Shown: positions 8,536 through 19,705, counted from the stretch's first letter. The stretch is DNA of 64,000 nt from Ruegeria arenilitoris (GCF_013032445.1 NZ_WQCA01000003.1:248001-312000); one strand, 5' to 3'. The notes: generated by a model not told the origin, from the sequence alone. Numbers and translations: made by a program.

Positions 8536-9147
8536 ATGTTTGCGGTCCTCAAGACTGGCGGCAAGCAGTACAAGGTTCAGGCGGGCGACGTGCTCCGCGT
8601 TGAAAAACTGGCTGCCGACGCAGGTGAAAAAGTTCAATTCAACGATGTTCTGATGCTGGGCGGCGACGCTCCGGTTGTTGGCGCACCTTTCGTTGAAGGC
8701 GCAGGCGTACAGGCCGAAGTGATCGAACAGGTCAAAGGTGACAAGGTCATCAAGTTCGTCAAGCGCCGTCGTAAGCACAGCTCGAAGCGTACCGTTGGCC
8801 ACCGTCAGAAACTGACACTGGTCAAAATCACCGACATTCTGTCGTCTGGCGCTGACAAGTCGGGCATCAAAGCTGCAACCGGTTCGGCTCCGGCTGGCGA
8901 AGCGGCACCTGCTGCCAAGCCTGCCAAGAAAGTTGAAGCCAAGGCCGATGCACCTGCCGCTGCTGCCGCTGACGATCTGACCAAGCTGAACGGTGTCGGC
9001 CCTGCCGCTGCCAAAAAGCTGGTTGAGGCTGGTATCGAGAGCTTTGCCGCTCTGGCCGCCTTGTCGGACGAGCAGATTGCTGTTATCGACACCATCAAAG
9101 TGAAGCCCGAATGGGTTGAGCAAGCCAAAGAGCTGGCTCAAGGCTAA
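8536..9147 (+). CDS. rplU: 50S ribosomal protein L21 (bL21) with C-terminal extension
   Basis: The start at 8536 follows AAGGAAAGACGC and gives the canonical [14 protein letters not shown]. Residues 1 to about 103 are ordinary bL21, including the RNA-binding [16 protein letters not shown] segment. The protein is 203 residues, about twice the bacterial norm. An Ala/Lys-rich linker (about 115-145) leads to a compact domain with a helix-hairpin-helix signature ([20 protein letters not shown], then ALSDEQI). Extended L21 is known in some alphaproteobacteria. The role of the extra domain is unknown; nucleic-acid binding is an inference from the hairpin motif. Confidence 0.95.
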   Translation: MFAVLKTGGKQYKVQAGDVLRVEKLAADAGEKVQFNDVLMLGGDAPVVGAPFVEGAGVQAEVIEQVKGDKVIKFVKRRRKHSSKRTVGHRQKLTLVKITDILSSGADKSGIKAATGSAPAGEAAPAAKPAKKVEAKADAPAAAAADDLTKLNGVGPAAAKKLVEAGIESFAALAALSDEQIAVIDTIKVKPEWVEQAKELAQG

Positions 9148-9158
9148 GGAGAGAGAGA

Positions 9159-9428
9159 ATGGCACATAAAAAAGCTGGCGGTTCCTCCCGTAACGGTCGC
9201 GACTCAGCTGGTCGCCGCCTTGGCGTGAAACTGTATGGTGGCCAGGCAGCCATCGCAGGCAACATCATCGTGCGTCAGCGCGGCACCAAATTCTGGCCGG
9301 GCGAAGGCGTAGGCATGGGCAAAGATCACACCATCTTTGCAACTGTTGATGGCGCCGTGAAGTTCCACAAGGGACTCAAGAACCGCACCTTTATTTCGGT
9401 CCTGCCAGTGGCGGAGGCCGCAGAGTAA
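9159..9428 (+). CDS. rpmA: 50S ribosomal protein L27 (bL27)
   Basis: 89 residues starting [16 protein letters not shown], the canonical L27 N-terminus that reaches the peptidyl-transferase centre, with no Firmicutes-type cleavable extension. A strong AGGAGAGAGA ribosome site lies in the short spacer after rplU. It forms the classic rplU-rpmA operon and is followed by an intrinsic terminator. Confidence 0.97.
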   Translation: MAHKKAGGSSRNGRDSAGRRLGVKLYGGQAAIAGNIIVRQRGTKFWPGEGVGMGKDHTIFATVDGAVKFHKGLKNRTFISVLPVAEAAE

Positions 9429-9457
9429 GCCGAAACCCATAAGGTTTAAAAATTCAT

Positions 9458-9495
9458 GGGGGGCCGGCAGAAAATGCCGGTCCCCTTTCTCGTTT
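9458..9495 (+). terminator. intrinsic terminator of rplU-rpmA
   Basis: GGGGGCCGGCA pairs with TGCCGGTCCCC (one G-T wobble) around the loop GAAAA, followed by TTTCTCGTTTT. It separates the ribosomal protein operon from the downstream microprotein-acetyltransferase genes. Confidence 0.75.
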
Positions 9496-9512
9496 TAACG
9501 CAGTTTTGATCA

Positions 9513-9680
9513 ATGGCCCCGATGACACACCCAGCAAGCATAATTCCGTCCCTGATTCAGGGAAGGATCGCTCCTGCGGTTGAAGATCGTATGGGCCACA
9601 AATATCTGATGTGGGCGTTAATCGGTTTCACCGTTGCGTCCGCGATTTACGTGTTGTTCGGAGGAGGAACGAACTCATGA
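9513..9680 (+). CDS. 55-residue putative single-pass membrane microprotein
   Basis: Starting at ATG 9513 (or ATG 9522), the frame encodes about 55 residues ending GGGTNS. A hydrophobic helix (YLMWALIGFTVASAIYVLFG, about residues 31-50) suggests one membrane span. Its TGA overlaps the ATG of the acetyltransferase (ATGA), and the GGAGGAGGAA ribosome site of that gene lies within its last codons. The overlap and membrane helix argue for a real gene; the lack of a strong ribosome site upstream argues for caution. Function unknown. Confidence 0.5.
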   Translation: MAPMTHPASIIPSLIQGRIAPAVEDRMGHKYLMWALIGFTVASAIYVLFGGGTNS

Positions 9681-10213
9681 AACTTGAGACAATTATAAAC
9701 CAGCCGGTCATAGAAACCGAGCGGTTCGACCTGCGCCCGCTGCGTCGGTCGGATATGGGTCTCATTGAACATTACGCAGGCGATGAGCGCGTTGCACGCA
9801 TGACCACCAGTATCGCACATCCGCTGCCGCCCGGCTCGACCGAGGCCTTCGTGACCCGGTCCATGGCCGAAGAGCGCGATGAGGACGTCTGGGTCATGGA
9901 TGCCACCAAGGACGGTGGCCCGGAACTGATCGGCCTGATCACGCTGACACGTCTGGATCGCAACCAGTCCGAGGTCGGCTATTGGGTCGCGCCGGTTTAT
10001 TGGAACACGGGTGTCGCGTCGATGGCCGTCGAGGCGCTGGTCAACGCAAACCCGCTGGAGAACGCCACCATGTTCGCCAGCGTGTTCCAGGACAACCCGG
10101 CCTCGGCCCGGGTGCTGACCCATTGCGGGTTCCAGTACCTTGGTGATGCCGAAAGCTACTCGGTGGCGCGTGATGCAAACGTGCCCACTTGGACATACAG
10201 TAAAAAACTCTGA
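9677..10213 (+). CDS. GNAT family N-acetyltransferase
   Basis: 178 residues from ATG 9677, preceded by GGAGGAGGAACGAACTC. The pattern is that of RimJ/RimL-type acetyltransferases (Acetyltransf_3): TERFDLRPLRRSDMG at the N-terminus, then EVGYWVAPVYWNTGVASMAV, the acetyl-CoA binding region, and NPASARVLTHCGFQYLG near the C-terminus. The substrate cannot be named; relatives modify protein N-termini or small amines. It lies between the ribosomal protein operon and obgE. Confidence 0.8.
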   Translation: MKLETIINQPVIETERFDLRPLRRSDMGLIEHYAGDERVARMTTSIAHPLPPGSTEAFVTRSMAEERDEDVWVMDATKDGGPELIGLITLTRLDRNQSEVGYWVAPVYWNTGVASMAVEALVNANPLENATMFASVFQDNPASARVLTHCGFQYLGDAESYSVARDANVPTWTYSKKL

Positions 10214-10241
10214 CTTGTGGCCGATGGGGCCTTTGCAGTAG

Positions 10242-12379
<2,138 letters not shown>

Positions 12380-12425
12380 GCGCACGATGTTAGAACACCA
12401 GAATACCGACCGAAAGGCACATGAG

Positions 12426-13688
12426 ATGAAGGATTTCGACAGCATTCCCACCCTGATGGCCGATCTTGGAAAACGCGCCAAGGCGGCCTCGGCCGATCTG
12501 GCCTGTGCCAGTGCCGAACGTAAGCACGCCGCCCTGATTGCCGCGGCTGATGCGGTTTGGGAAAACCGCGCCGACATCATCGAGGCAAACAAGAAAGACC
12601 TGGAGTTCGGCCGCGAAAAAGGCCTGAACCCGGCCATGATGGACCGTCTGATGCTGGACGAGGACCGCATTCAAGGCATGGTCGACGGTCTGCGCACCGT
12701 TGCGGATCAGGCCGATCCGGTTGGCGAAGTCCTTACCGAATGGGACATGCCCTCGGGTCTGAACATCCAACGTGTGCGTACACCTTTGGGCGTGATTGGC
12801 GTGATCTATGAAAGCCGCCCGAACGTGACGGCGGACGCCGGGGCACTCTGCCTGAAATCCGGCAATGCGGTAATCCTACGAGGCGGGTCTGAAAGCTTTC
12901 ATTCCTCGGGTGCGATCCATGCCTGTCTGGTCGAAGGTCTGAAGGCCGCGAACTTGCCCGAAGACGCAATTCAACTGGTGCCGACACGGGACCGCGCTGC
13001 GGTTCAGGAACTGCTGACCTTGACCGATTATGTGGACGTCATCGTACCGCGCGGCGGTAAAGGTCTGGTCGGTCTGGTCCAGCGCGAAGCCCGTGTGCCT
13101 GTTTTCGCGCACCTCGAAGGCATTGTTCATATCTATATCGACAAATCAGCCGACCCGCAGAAAACGCTGGATGTGGTGCTGAACGCCAAGACCCGCCGCA
13201 CCGGTATCTGCGGTGCCGCCGAATGTTTGCTGATACATCAGGACGTCGCCGAAACGCTGGGTCGGGACGTCATCTCGGCTCTGCTGGCGGCTGGTGTCGA
13301 GGTTCACGCCGAAGGCGCGTTGGCTATGGATGGCACGGTTTCGGCCACTAATGACGATTGGGGCAAAGAATTCCTCGACAGTATCATTGCCGCTAAACCG
13401 GTTGCGGATATCGACGCCGCCATCGCGCATATCCGTCAGTATGGTTCGAACCACACCGACTGTATCATGACCGAGGATGCGGGTGCTGCCGCGCGGTTCT
13501 TTGAGCGGCTCGACAGCGCGATCCTGATGCACAACGCCTCGACTCAATTCGCCGATGGGGGTGAGTTTGGCATGGGCGCCGAGATCGGCATCGCCACCGG
13601 CAAGATGCACGCGCGCGGACCCGTGGGTGCCGCGCAACTGACCAGTTTCAAGTATTTGGTGCGTGGAAACGGAACGACCCGGTCCTAG
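12426..13688 (+). CDS. proA: gamma-glutamyl phosphate reductase
   Basis: 420 residues from ATG 12426, matching family length; an upstream in-frame ATG at 12387 lacks a ribosome site and is rejected. It has the aldehyde dehydrogenase fold with the catalytic Cys in [14 protein letters not shown] and the glutamyl phosphate binding PRGGKGL segment. It reduces the ProB product to glutamate semialdehyde. Its TAG overlaps the convergent chpT stop at a CTAG palindrome. Confidence 0.95.
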   Translation: MKDFDSIPTLMADLGKRAKAASADLACASAERKHAALIAAADAVWENRADIIEANKKDLEFGREKGLNPAMMDRLMLDEDRIQGMVDGLRTVADQADPVGEVLTEWDMPSGLNIQRVRTPLGVIGVIYESRPNVTADAGALCLKSGNAVILRGGSESFHSSGAIHACLVEGLKAANLPEDAIQLVPTRDRAAVQELLTLTDYVDVIVPRGGKGLVGLVQREARVPVFAHLEGIVHIYIDKSADPQKTLDVVLNAKTRRTGICGAAECLLIHQDVAETLGRDVISALLAAGVEVHAEGALAMDGTVSATNDDWGKEFLDSIIAAKPVADIDAAIAHIRQYGSNHTDCIMTEDAGAAARFFERLDSAILMHNASTQFADGGEFGMGAEIGIATGKMHARGPVGAAQLTSFKYLVRGNGTTRS

Positions 13689-14281
13689 AACCGGATCACA
13701 ATACGGGTTGAGGTGGTTTCCGCCGCAACCCGCCGCCCCATTGACGCTGCGGCCTCGGGCAGAAGGGCGAACTGTACCTGAGCGGGGGTGACCTTGTTGG
13801 CAAAACGGCCCAAAGGCAGGTTCTTCCACAGATCACTGTCCAAGTTCAGCTTGTCGGCCGCGCCGGTCACTGTCCAACTATCACCGTTGTTCGTGATCGT
13901 AACCTCACCGCCGAACGGCATCGCGCTTTCGCAGCACATCAACGCCAGAAACGCCAGTTTCACCTGACTGCGCGGAACAGCCTCAATCAGGTGCCAATTT
14001 ACGCGCACACGGCCCGCCCGTTCGACATCCTTCAGCAGTTCTGACACCTCAGCTCGACCCAGCGGCTGATCACTGGCGGAGCCGAAAGCAACACGGAAGA
14101 ACCGGATCCGCGCCCCGGCGCTGCCCACACTTCCCGAAATCAGCTCCATCTCGGGGCCCTGAGTGGCACCAACCATCTCAAGCAACTCCAGACCGTTGGT
14201 GATCGCGCCTATGGGGCTGATCAGATCGTGACAGATCCGAGAGCCGATCAACTCGGCCAGGTTGACTGTGGTGTCGCTCAT
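13685..14281 (-). CDS. chpT: ChpT-like histidine phosphotransferase
   Basis: 198 residues; start at 14281 with a strong AGGAGG site. The N-terminal dimerisation/phosphotransfer helices contain His18 in [17 protein letters not shown], the ChpT phospho-acceptor pattern. The C-terminal part resembles a degenerate histidine kinase ATPase domain lacking the nucleotide-binding boxes. In Caulobacter and relatives ChpT passes phosphate from CckA to CtrA and CpdR, controlling cell cycle and, in Rhodobacterales, motility and gene transfer agents. A CtrA-like box lies about 24 kb away in this window. Confidence 0.8.
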   Translation of the reverse strand: MSDTTVNLAELIGSRICHDLISPIGAITNGLELLEMVGATQGPEMELISGSVGSAGARIRFFRVAFGSASDQPLGRAEVSELLKDVERAGRVRVNWHLIEAVPRSQVKLAFLALMCCESAMPFGGEVTITNNGDSWTVTGAADKLNLDSDLWKNLPLGRFANKVTPAQVQFALLPEAAASMGRRVAAETTSTRIVIRF

Positions 14282-14324
14282 GCGTACCTCCTGCTGCATC
14301 TGCCGCCGGACCTGGAGCCCAGAC

Positions 14325-14507
14325 ATGTCAGACCTCAATGCTATTCTTGCACCGGGCATGTATGTCCGCCACCCCGATTTCCCCGACTGGGGCGTTGGAC
14401 AGGTGCAGTCCAACATCGGGGGCAAGATCACCGTCAACTTTCGCGAGCAGGGGAAAGTAGTGATTGACGGAACACGCATCGCCCTGATGCCGGTCTTTGA
14501 TCCGTGA
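14325..14507 (+). CDS. DUF3553 domain protein
   Basis: 60 residues. ATG 14325 has CTGGAG upstream; the longer frame reading into chpT is not used. The sequence (PGMYVRHPDFPDWGVGQVQSN, then KITVNFREQGKVVI) is the DUF3553 fold, a small beta-barrel related to the RNA-polymerase-binding CarD/UvrD tail type. Family function is not established. Its start lies 43 bases from the divergent chpT start, so they share a promoter region. Confidence 0.75.
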   Translation: MSDLNAILAPGMYVRHPDFPDWGVGQVQSNIGGKITVNFREQGKVVIDGTRIALMPVFDP

Positions 14508-14604
14508 AACTGGTTTAGGAAAGGTTAACACCCCGCAAATCCGCTCTTGTTGCCATCCCCCCGGAAACTGCGGTATCAGCGCAAAAACAAGAACGGAACC
14601 ACAA

Positions 14605-15360
14605 ATGCCGGATGCAGGTCCTTCCTTTACCGTCAAACTCGCCGAGTCCGAGGGCGAACTGCGTGCCGCGCAAAGGCTGCGCTATGACGTGTTCGTTCGC
14701 GAACTGGGCGGTGGTGGAGAGATGGTCGATCACGAGGCGGGTCTGGAGCGTGACAAATTCGATCCGTATTTTGACCACATGTTGGCAATAGACGACCTGA
14801 CTGGCGAAACCGTGGGTGTTTACAGGCTGTTACCGGGCGAACGTGCAGCAGAACTGGGGCAGTTTTATTCCGAGGACGAATACGATCTGACCGTTCTGAA
14901 ACAAAGCGGCCGCAAGCTGTTGGAACTGGGGCGGTCCTGCCTGCATCCCGATTACCGCGGCGGCACGGCCATGTATCACCTGTGGAACGGTCTGGCCGCT
15001 TATGTCAACGAACGCGAGATCGAGGTCCTGTTCGGTGTCGCCAGCTTTCACGGCACCGATGTTCAGAGCCTGGCGCAGCCCTTGTCGATGCTGCATCACA
15101 ACCATCTGGCGCCGACCGATCTGCGGGTACGGGCACAGCCGGACGTATTTCAATCGATGGACCTCGTGGCGCCGGATGATCTGGATCGCCGCGCGGCGAT
15201 GGTGCAGGTTCCAGCACTGATTAAAGCCTATCTGCGGCTTGGCGGTTTCGTAGGCGAGGGGGCCTTCATCGACAACGCCTTCAACACCACAGACGTGTGC
15301 CTGATCCTCGACACTGCGCGCATGAACGAACGACAGAAACGCATCTATGGCGGAGCGTAA
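14605..15360 (+). CDS. olsB: L-ornithine N-acyltransferase (OlsB)
   Basis: 251 residues of the GNAT-like OlsB family, which uses 3-hydroxyacyl-ACP to acylate ornithine, first step of ornithine-lipid synthesis. Visible features are LRYDVFVRELGGGGEMVD, the GVYRLL segment and ELGRSCLHPDYRGG. Start at 14605 with GAACGGAACC upstream. It overlaps olsA by 14 bases, giving the standard olsB-olsA pair. Ornithine lipids are phosphorus-free membrane lipids used under phosphate limitation. Confidence 0.9.
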   Translation: MPDAGPSFTVKLAESEGELRAAQRLRYDVFVRELGGGGEMVDHEAGLERDKFDPYFDHMLAIDDLTGETVGVYRLLPGERAAELGQFYSEDEYDLTVLKQSGRKLLELGRSCLHPDYRGGTAMYHLWNGLAAYVNEREIEVLFGVASFHGTDVQSLAQPLSMLHHNHLAPTDLRVRAQPDVFQSMDLVAPDDLDRRAAMVQVPALIKAYLRLGGFVGEGAFIDNAFNTTDVCLILDTARMNERQKRIYGGA

Positions 15361-16201
15361 CCAGGTGAACGACGCGCTGTGGAACAGTGAGGACGAACCT
15401 GACCCGATCAATCTGGATCTGGTGGGTTGGGTTCTGGTCATCTTACGCGGAGTGCCACTGGCCATTCTGGTGTTTGGTGGCCTGATCATCCTTCTGGCTA
15501 TTCGTTTGGTCGAACTCCCATTGTTCGGCGTGCGCCGCCCGATCACTCCGTTTATCGCACAATTCGTCTGTCGAAATGCACTCCGGCTTTTAGGCATCGG
15601 TTTTCGCACCTCGGGAGAGTTGATGCAGCAGCGGGGGGCCGTGGTTGCGAACCATACCTCCTGGCTGGATATCTTTGCGCTGAACGCGCGGAAACGCGTG
15701 TATTTCGTATCCAAGGCTGAAGTTGCGACATGGCCCGGCATCGGATGGCTGGCCCGCGCGACCGGCACCGTGTTCATCGAGCGAGACCGCAAAAAAGCCA
15801 AAGAACAGACCAAAGTGTTCGAGACCCGCCTGAAAGCAGGCCACAAACTGCTGTTTTTTCCCGAAGGAACATCGACCGACGGGTTGCGAGTTTTGCCATT
15901 TAAAACAACACTCTTTGCCGCGTTCTTCGCAGAAGAGCTGCGTGATTTCATGTATGTGCAGCCGGTCTCGGTTATCTTTCACGCACCCGAAGGCCAGCCG
16001 GATCGGTTCTATGGCTGGTGGGGAGACATGGAGTTCGGGCCACATCTGCTCAAGACCCTTGGCGCACGCAGACAAGGTTTTGTCGAACTGATCTATCATG
16101 CCCCGGCCAAGGTCAGCGACTTTGAAAACCGTAAGGCGCTGGCTGCTCATTGTGAAGACGCCGTGCGTCACGCGCACAGCTTGGCGCGGCTTGAAAAATA
16201 A
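15347..16201 (+). CDS. olsA: lyso-ornithine lipid O-acyltransferase (OlsA, PlsC family)
   Basis: 284 residues. An N-terminal membrane segment (about 25-55) precedes the PlsC acyltransferase domain with the catalytic NHTSWLD (H-x4-D) motif and FPEGTSTDG. It completes ornithine lipid by esterifying the hydroxyl of lyso-ornithine lipid, and often also makes phosphatidic acid. The start overlaps olsB. Confidence 0.88.
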   Translation: MAERNQVNDALWNSEDEPDPINLDLVGWVLVILRGVPLAILVFGGLIILLAIRLVELPLFGVRRPITPFIAQFVCRNALRLLGIGFRTSGELMQQRGAVVANHTSWLDIFALNARKRVYFVSKAEVATWPGIGWLARATGTVFIERDRKKAKEQTKVFETRLKAGHKLLFFPEGTSTDGLRVLPFKTTLFAAFFAEELRDFMYVQPVSVIFHAPEGQPDRFYGWWGDMEFGPHLLKTLGARRQGFVELIYHAPAKVSDFENRKALAAHCEDAVRHAHSLARLEK

Positions 16202-16253
16202 GGGCTATAGGCCCTTGCACTGCGTCCAAACCTGCCGTATACGCGCGCCATTC

Positions 16254-16281
16254 AAACCCGCAGGCGGGGTTTGGCCTTTTT
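16254..16281 (+). terminator. putative terminator between olsA and rpsB
   Basis: AAACCCGC pairs with GCGGGGTTT (one bulged base) followed by GGCCTTTTT. It could end the olsBA transcript or act within a long rpsB leader. No CDS is seen between 16202 and 16367. Confidence 0.5.
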
Positions 16282-16367
16282 GAGGGAGACATCCTCATCA
16301 AGACCGCCGGTTGGAGCATCCGCTTCTTTCACCCCCGCCCAGGCGTAAACCGGAAAAGGAAAATAGC

Positions 16368-17159
16368 ATGGCTCTTCCCGAGTTCTCCATGCGTCAGCTG
16401 CTGGAAGCTGGCGTTCACTTTGGCCACCAGACACAGCGTTGGAATCCCCGCATGGGCCCGTTCATCTACGGCTCGCGCAATGGCATCCACATCATGGACC
16501 TGACCCAGACTGTTCCTATGCTGGACCAGGCACTGCAGGCTGTTCGTGACACCGTCGCAAAAGGTGGCCGCGTTCTGTTCGTCGGTACCAAGCGTCAGGC
16601 CGCTGGCCCGATCGCAGACGCTGCTGAAAAGTCGGCTCAGTACTACATGAACCACCGCTGGCTGGGCGGCACGCTGACCAACTGGAAAACCGTTTCCCAG
16701 TCGATCAACCGTCTGAACCAGATCGACGAAGCGATGGAATCGGGCGCTGAAGGCCTGACCAAGAAAGAGCGTCTGGGCATGGAACGTGACCAGGCCAAGC
16801 TGCAAGCTTCGCTGGGCGGCATCCGTGAGATGGGCGGTGTTCCGGATCTGCTGTTCGTCATCGACGTCAAAAAAGAAGCACTGGCCATCGCCGAAGCCAA
16901 CAAACTGGGTATTCCGGTTGTGGCTGTTGTCGACACCAACTGCTCGCCCGACGGTGTTGACTACATCATCCCCGGCAACGACGACGCAGCCCGCGCAATC
17001 GCTCTGTACTGCGATCTGGCCGCACGTGCCGCTCTGGACGGTATGACCGCTCAGATGGGTGCAGCAGGCGTTGACCTGGGCGCATTCGAAGAAGCACCGG
17101 TTGAAGAAGTCGTTGCAGAAGAAGCCCCCGCCGAAGCAGAAACACCTGCCGAAGCGTAA
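16368..17159 (+). CDS. rpsB: 30S ribosomal protein S2 (uS2)
   Basis: 263 residues beginning [27 protein letters not shown], the canonical uS2 start; AAAAGGAAAA lies just upstream. The core ends about residue 235 and an acidic Glu/Ala-rich tail follows. It precedes tsf as in most bacteria. Confidence 0.97.
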   Translation: MALPEFSMRQLLEAGVHFGHQTQRWNPRMGPFIYGSRNGIHIMDLTQTVPMLDQALQAVRDTVAKGGRVLFVGTKRQAAGPIADAAEKSAQYYMNHRWLGGTLTNWKTVSQSINRLNQIDEAMESGAEGLTKKERLGMERDQAKLQASLGGIREMGGVPDLLFVIDVKKEALAIAEANKLGIPVVAVVDTNCSPDGVDYIIPGNDDAARAIALYCDLAARAALDGMTAQMGAAGVDLGAFEEAPVEEVVAEEAPAEAETPAEA

Positions 17160-17184
17160 GCTGCCCGTCACGTAAATGACATGT

Positions 17185-17206
17185 GGGGCAGGGTATGACC
17201 TGCCCC
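17185..17206 (+). terminator. rpsB-tsf intercistronic hairpin
   Basis: GGGGCAGG and CCTGCCCC form a perfect 8-bp stem with a six-base loop, followed by AATTCC and not a T run. It is probably an attenuating or RNA-stabilising hairpin between rpsB and tsf rather than a full terminator. Confidence 0.5.
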
Positions 17207-17236
17207 AATTCCGTTTGAATTGAGGAGAGCCAAAAG

Positions 17237-18112
17237 ATGGCAATCACAGCAGCAATGGTTAAAGAACTGCGCGACCAGACCGGCGCAGGCATGATGGACG
17301 CAAAAAAAGCGCTGACCGAAACCGAAGGCAACATGGACGAAGCCGTTGACTGGCTGCGCACCAAAGGCCTGGCTAAAGCGGCCAAGAAATCGGGTCGTAC
17401 CGCAGCAGAAGGTCTGGTTGCTGTTCACGTCAACGGTGGCAACGGTGTTGCTGTCGAAGTGAACTCGGAAACCGACTTCGTTGCGAAAAACGCTGAATTC
17501 CAGGAAATGGTCGGCAAGATCGCCTACGCTGCAGAAGGCGTCGACAATGTCGAGGCTCTGCTGGCTGCTGATCTGGGCGGCAAAAACGTTGCCGACACCC
17601 TGACCGACAAGATCGCCACCATCGGTGAGAACATGTCGGTGCGCCGCATGGCCAAACTGTCGGGCGACACTGTTGTGTCCTACGTCCACAACGCGGCCAC
17701 CAACGGCATGGGCAAAATCGGCGTTCTGGTTGCTCTGACCGGTGGCGACGAAGCGATTGGCAAACAGGTTGCGATGCACATCGCGGCTGTAAACCCTGCG
17801 GCTCTGTCCGAAGCGGACATGGACCCGGCTGTTGTCGAGAAAGAAAAACAGGTTCAGATGGACATCGCCCGCGAATCCGGCAAGCCGGAGCAGGTGATCG
17901 AAAAGATGATCGAAGGCCGTATGAAGAAGTTCGTCGCCGAATCGACTCTGCTGAACCAGTCTTTCGTTGTGAACCCTGACCTGACCGTTGAAGCAGCGGC
18001 CAAAGAAGCGGGCGCAACCATCACCGGCTTTATCCGCCTGGAAGTTGGCGAAGGCATCGTGGTCGAAAAAGAAGACTTCGCTGCTGAAGTTGCGAAAGCC
18101 GCTCAGGGCTAA
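17237..18112 (+). CDS. tsf: translation elongation factor Ts
   Basis: 291 residues, the nucleotide exchange factor of EF-Tu. The N-terminal UBA-like module ([19 protein letters not shown]) and the TDFVAKN signature are clear. A GAGGAG site lies upstream. Co-directional with rpsB, and followed by a strong terminator. Confidence 0.97.
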   Translation: MAITAAMVKELRDQTGAGMMDAKKALTETEGNMDEAVDWLRTKGLAKAAKKSGRTAAEGLVAVHVNGGNGVAVEVNSETDFVAKNAEFQEMVGKIAYAAEGVDNVEALLAADLGGKNVADTLTDKIATIGENMSVRRMAKLSGDTVVSYVHNAATNGMGKIGVLVALTGGDEAIGKQVAMHIAAVNPAALSEADMDPAVVEKEKQVQMDIARESGKPEQVIEKMIEGRMKKFVAESTLLNQSFVVNPDLTVEAAAKEAGATITGFIRLEVGEGIVVEKEDFAAEVAKAAQG

Positions 18113-18157
18113 AAAATCTAGCTGGACCTGTCCTGTGGGTCCGGACAAAGCAATATG

Positions 18158-18189
18158 CCGGTCACGTGTTTGCGTGGCCGGTTTTTTTT
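18158..18189 (+). terminator. intrinsic terminator of rpsB-tsf
   Basis: CCGGTCACG pairs with CGTGGCCGG (one wobble) and is followed by eight T residues. Confidence 0.85.
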
Positions 18190-18208
18190 ATTTAATGCGT
18201 GCGGAATC

Positions 18209-18470
18209 AAAAAAGGACGCTGCCGCGTCCGTTTCAACTCACTCCTAAAGAAGGATTGAGGGGCCCCGCATGATGGGGATGGTCGAGGCCCCCCAAATTC
18301 CAGCAATCCGACGCTGACCAATAAGCGCCTTCTTGTCAGAGCGGTTGGAGAGCCCTGCTATTACAAAGATCCAACCAAATGTTCCCTGGCTAAAGCCACC
18401 ACTCACGGAACAATACCACTTTGCAACTCCCCCTCAGGATTGAAAAGTCATGATTTCCTTACCTAGGGTA
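18209..18470 (-). ncRNA. candidate structured minus-strand RNA with its own terminator
   Basis: This stretch has no supported CDS but, read on the minus strand, it contains nested inverted repeats: GTTCC/GGAAC near 18380-18412, GGTTGGA/TCCAACC (18343-18377), a GGGGCC-rich pair at 18258-18294, and a final perfect GGACGC/GCGTCC stem (18215-18230) directly followed by TTTTTT (18209-18214). That last element is a textbook minus-strand terminator about 270 bases beyond luxR, which already has its own hairpin. A small RNA or a long luxR 3' UTR are both possible. No clear promoter was found. Confidence 0.35.
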
Positions 18471-18473
18471 AAT

Positions 18474-18491
18474 TGACGCAATTTGGCGTCA
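18474..18491 (-). terminator. hairpin just after luxR-type gene
   Basis: TGACGC and GCGTCA form a perfect stem with a six-base AT-rich loop, 12 bases past the luxR-type stop on the minus strand, followed by ATTTA. The T run is short, so termination may be partial. Confidence 0.45.
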
Positions 18492-18503
18492 GTTTTCGGG
18501 GCG

Positions 18504-19259
18504 CTAGGCCTCCATCACGAACATCTGATTCTGCAATGAGGCTTTCAGAACCGCCTGCGCTGTGGTTTCCACGGACAGGGCTTCGCGTGCGAGCCGCAGA
18601 TGCTTTTCCACCGTCGCCGACGTCAGCCCCATCAGCAGCGCAATGTCCTGCGTGGTCTTGCCGTCTCCGACCCATTGCAAGGCTTCGCGTTGGCGTTTGG
18701 TCAGTGCGCGGTTGGGGGCATTGTAGGGCAGGGTGAGGATTTTCAGATGCGCGACATTATTCATCAGAAGGATGTCATCGCCGTGCTTGGCCCACATCGC
18801 ATCCACTTCGGCCTGACTGGCAGCGCCTCCGGACGATAGGGAAATCGCCCCTTTCGACCGCATCGAGACCGAGGTGAAGCTGACCGTGTACCCGAAGGTT
18901 ACACCCTGCGACCGGTTGAATTCCAGAACGTCCAGCTCTTGCGTCGTCAGCTTTCCGCTGGCCACCATCTCCTGCGCGATGCTCCAACTGGCCGCGCCTT
19001 CATTATGCAGCGCCCATTTCAACATCGGAGCATGAAAATACATCCCATCCCGCAGGAACCCATCCAGATAGGGTTTTTCATGATTGGTCAGAATCACGAA
19101 ATCTTCGGGGTCACCAAGTGAGGTTTCCGTGCGGTATTGAGTGTACCCATAGATTAGGCGATCGAACCCGAAACTTGCCATCTGACGACAATGGGCATCC
19201 CAAAGCTCTTCCAGAGTTTTGGTGTAGCTGAGAAAGTGCAGATATTCACTCAGCGTCAT
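18504..19259 (-). CDS. LuxR family transcriptional regulator with autoinducer-binding domain
   Basis: 251 residues. The N-terminal autoinducer-binding fold (about 10-165) contains the aromatic pocket pattern FDRLIYGYTQY and W in AASWSIAQ. The C-terminal LuxR helix-turn-helix (about 188-245) reads LTKRQREALQWVGDGKTTQDIALLMGL. No luxI-type synthase is present in the window, so it may be a LuxR solo. Its start overlaps the aroQ stop by four bases, implying co-translation with a shikimate-pathway gene. The ligand is unknown. Confidence 0.85.
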   Translation of the reverse strand: MTLSEYLHFLSYTKTLEELWDAHCRQMASFGFDRLIYGYTQYRTETSLGDPEDFVILTNHEKPYLDGFLRDGMYFHAPMLKWALHNEGAASWSIAQEMVASGKLTTQELDVLEFNRSQGVTFGYTVSFTSVSMRSKGAISLSSGGAASQAEVDAMWAKHGDDILLMNNVAHLKILTLPYNAPNRALTKRQREALQWVGDGKTTQDIALLMGLTSATVEKHLRLAREALSVETTAQAVLKASLQNQMFVMEA

Positions 19260-19705
19260 GCAGACGGCTCGCTTTTCAGATGAGCGGCCAATGCATCCAG
19301 CGCCAGCACATATCCCTGCGCGCCAAAGCCGCAGATCTGGCCAACAGCGACTTTTGAGATGTAGGACACGTGCCGGAACGTTTCACGCGCGTGGATGTTG
19401 GACAGATGCACCTCGATCACCGGAAGCTCGACCGACGCGATGGCATCCATCAAGGCGATAGAGGTGTGGGTATAGGCGCCAGCGTTCAGAACGATCCCGT
19501 CCTGATCCCCCTTGGCCTCATGAATGGCATCGATAAGCGCGCCTTCGTGGTTGGACTGAAAGCACGACACTTCTACCCCGATGGAAGACCCATGGTTCAG
19601 GCACAAATCCTCAACCATTTCCAACGTGGTGCTGCCATAAACCTCGGGCTGCCTTGTACCCAGAAGGTTCAGGTTCGGACCGTTCAAAATCAAAGCTTTG
19701 TGCAT
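19256..19705 (-). CDS. aroQ: type II 3-dehydroquinate dehydratase
   Basis: 149 residues, the dodecameric type II enzyme of the shikimate pathway. Visible motifs: NGPNLNLLGTRQPEVYG with the catalytic Tyr, SNHEGALIDAIHEA, LNAGAYTHTS, and EVHLSNIHARETFRHVSY with the catalytic His. It converts 3-dehydroquinate to 3-dehydroshikimate. The stop overlaps the luxR-type start (ATGA). Confidence 0.95.
   Translation of the reverse strand: MHKALILNGPNLNLLGTRQPEVYGSTTLEMVEDLCLNHGSSIGVEVSCFQSNHEGALIDAIHEAKGDQDGIVLNAGAYTHTSIALMDAIASVELPVIEVHLSNIHARETFRHVSYISKVAVGQICGFGAQGYVLALDALAAHLKSEPSA

Noticed and set aside
12387..12425. Upstream ATG for proA (MLEHQNTD)
   Set aside because: It has no ribosome binding site and lengthens ProA beyond the usual N-terminus.
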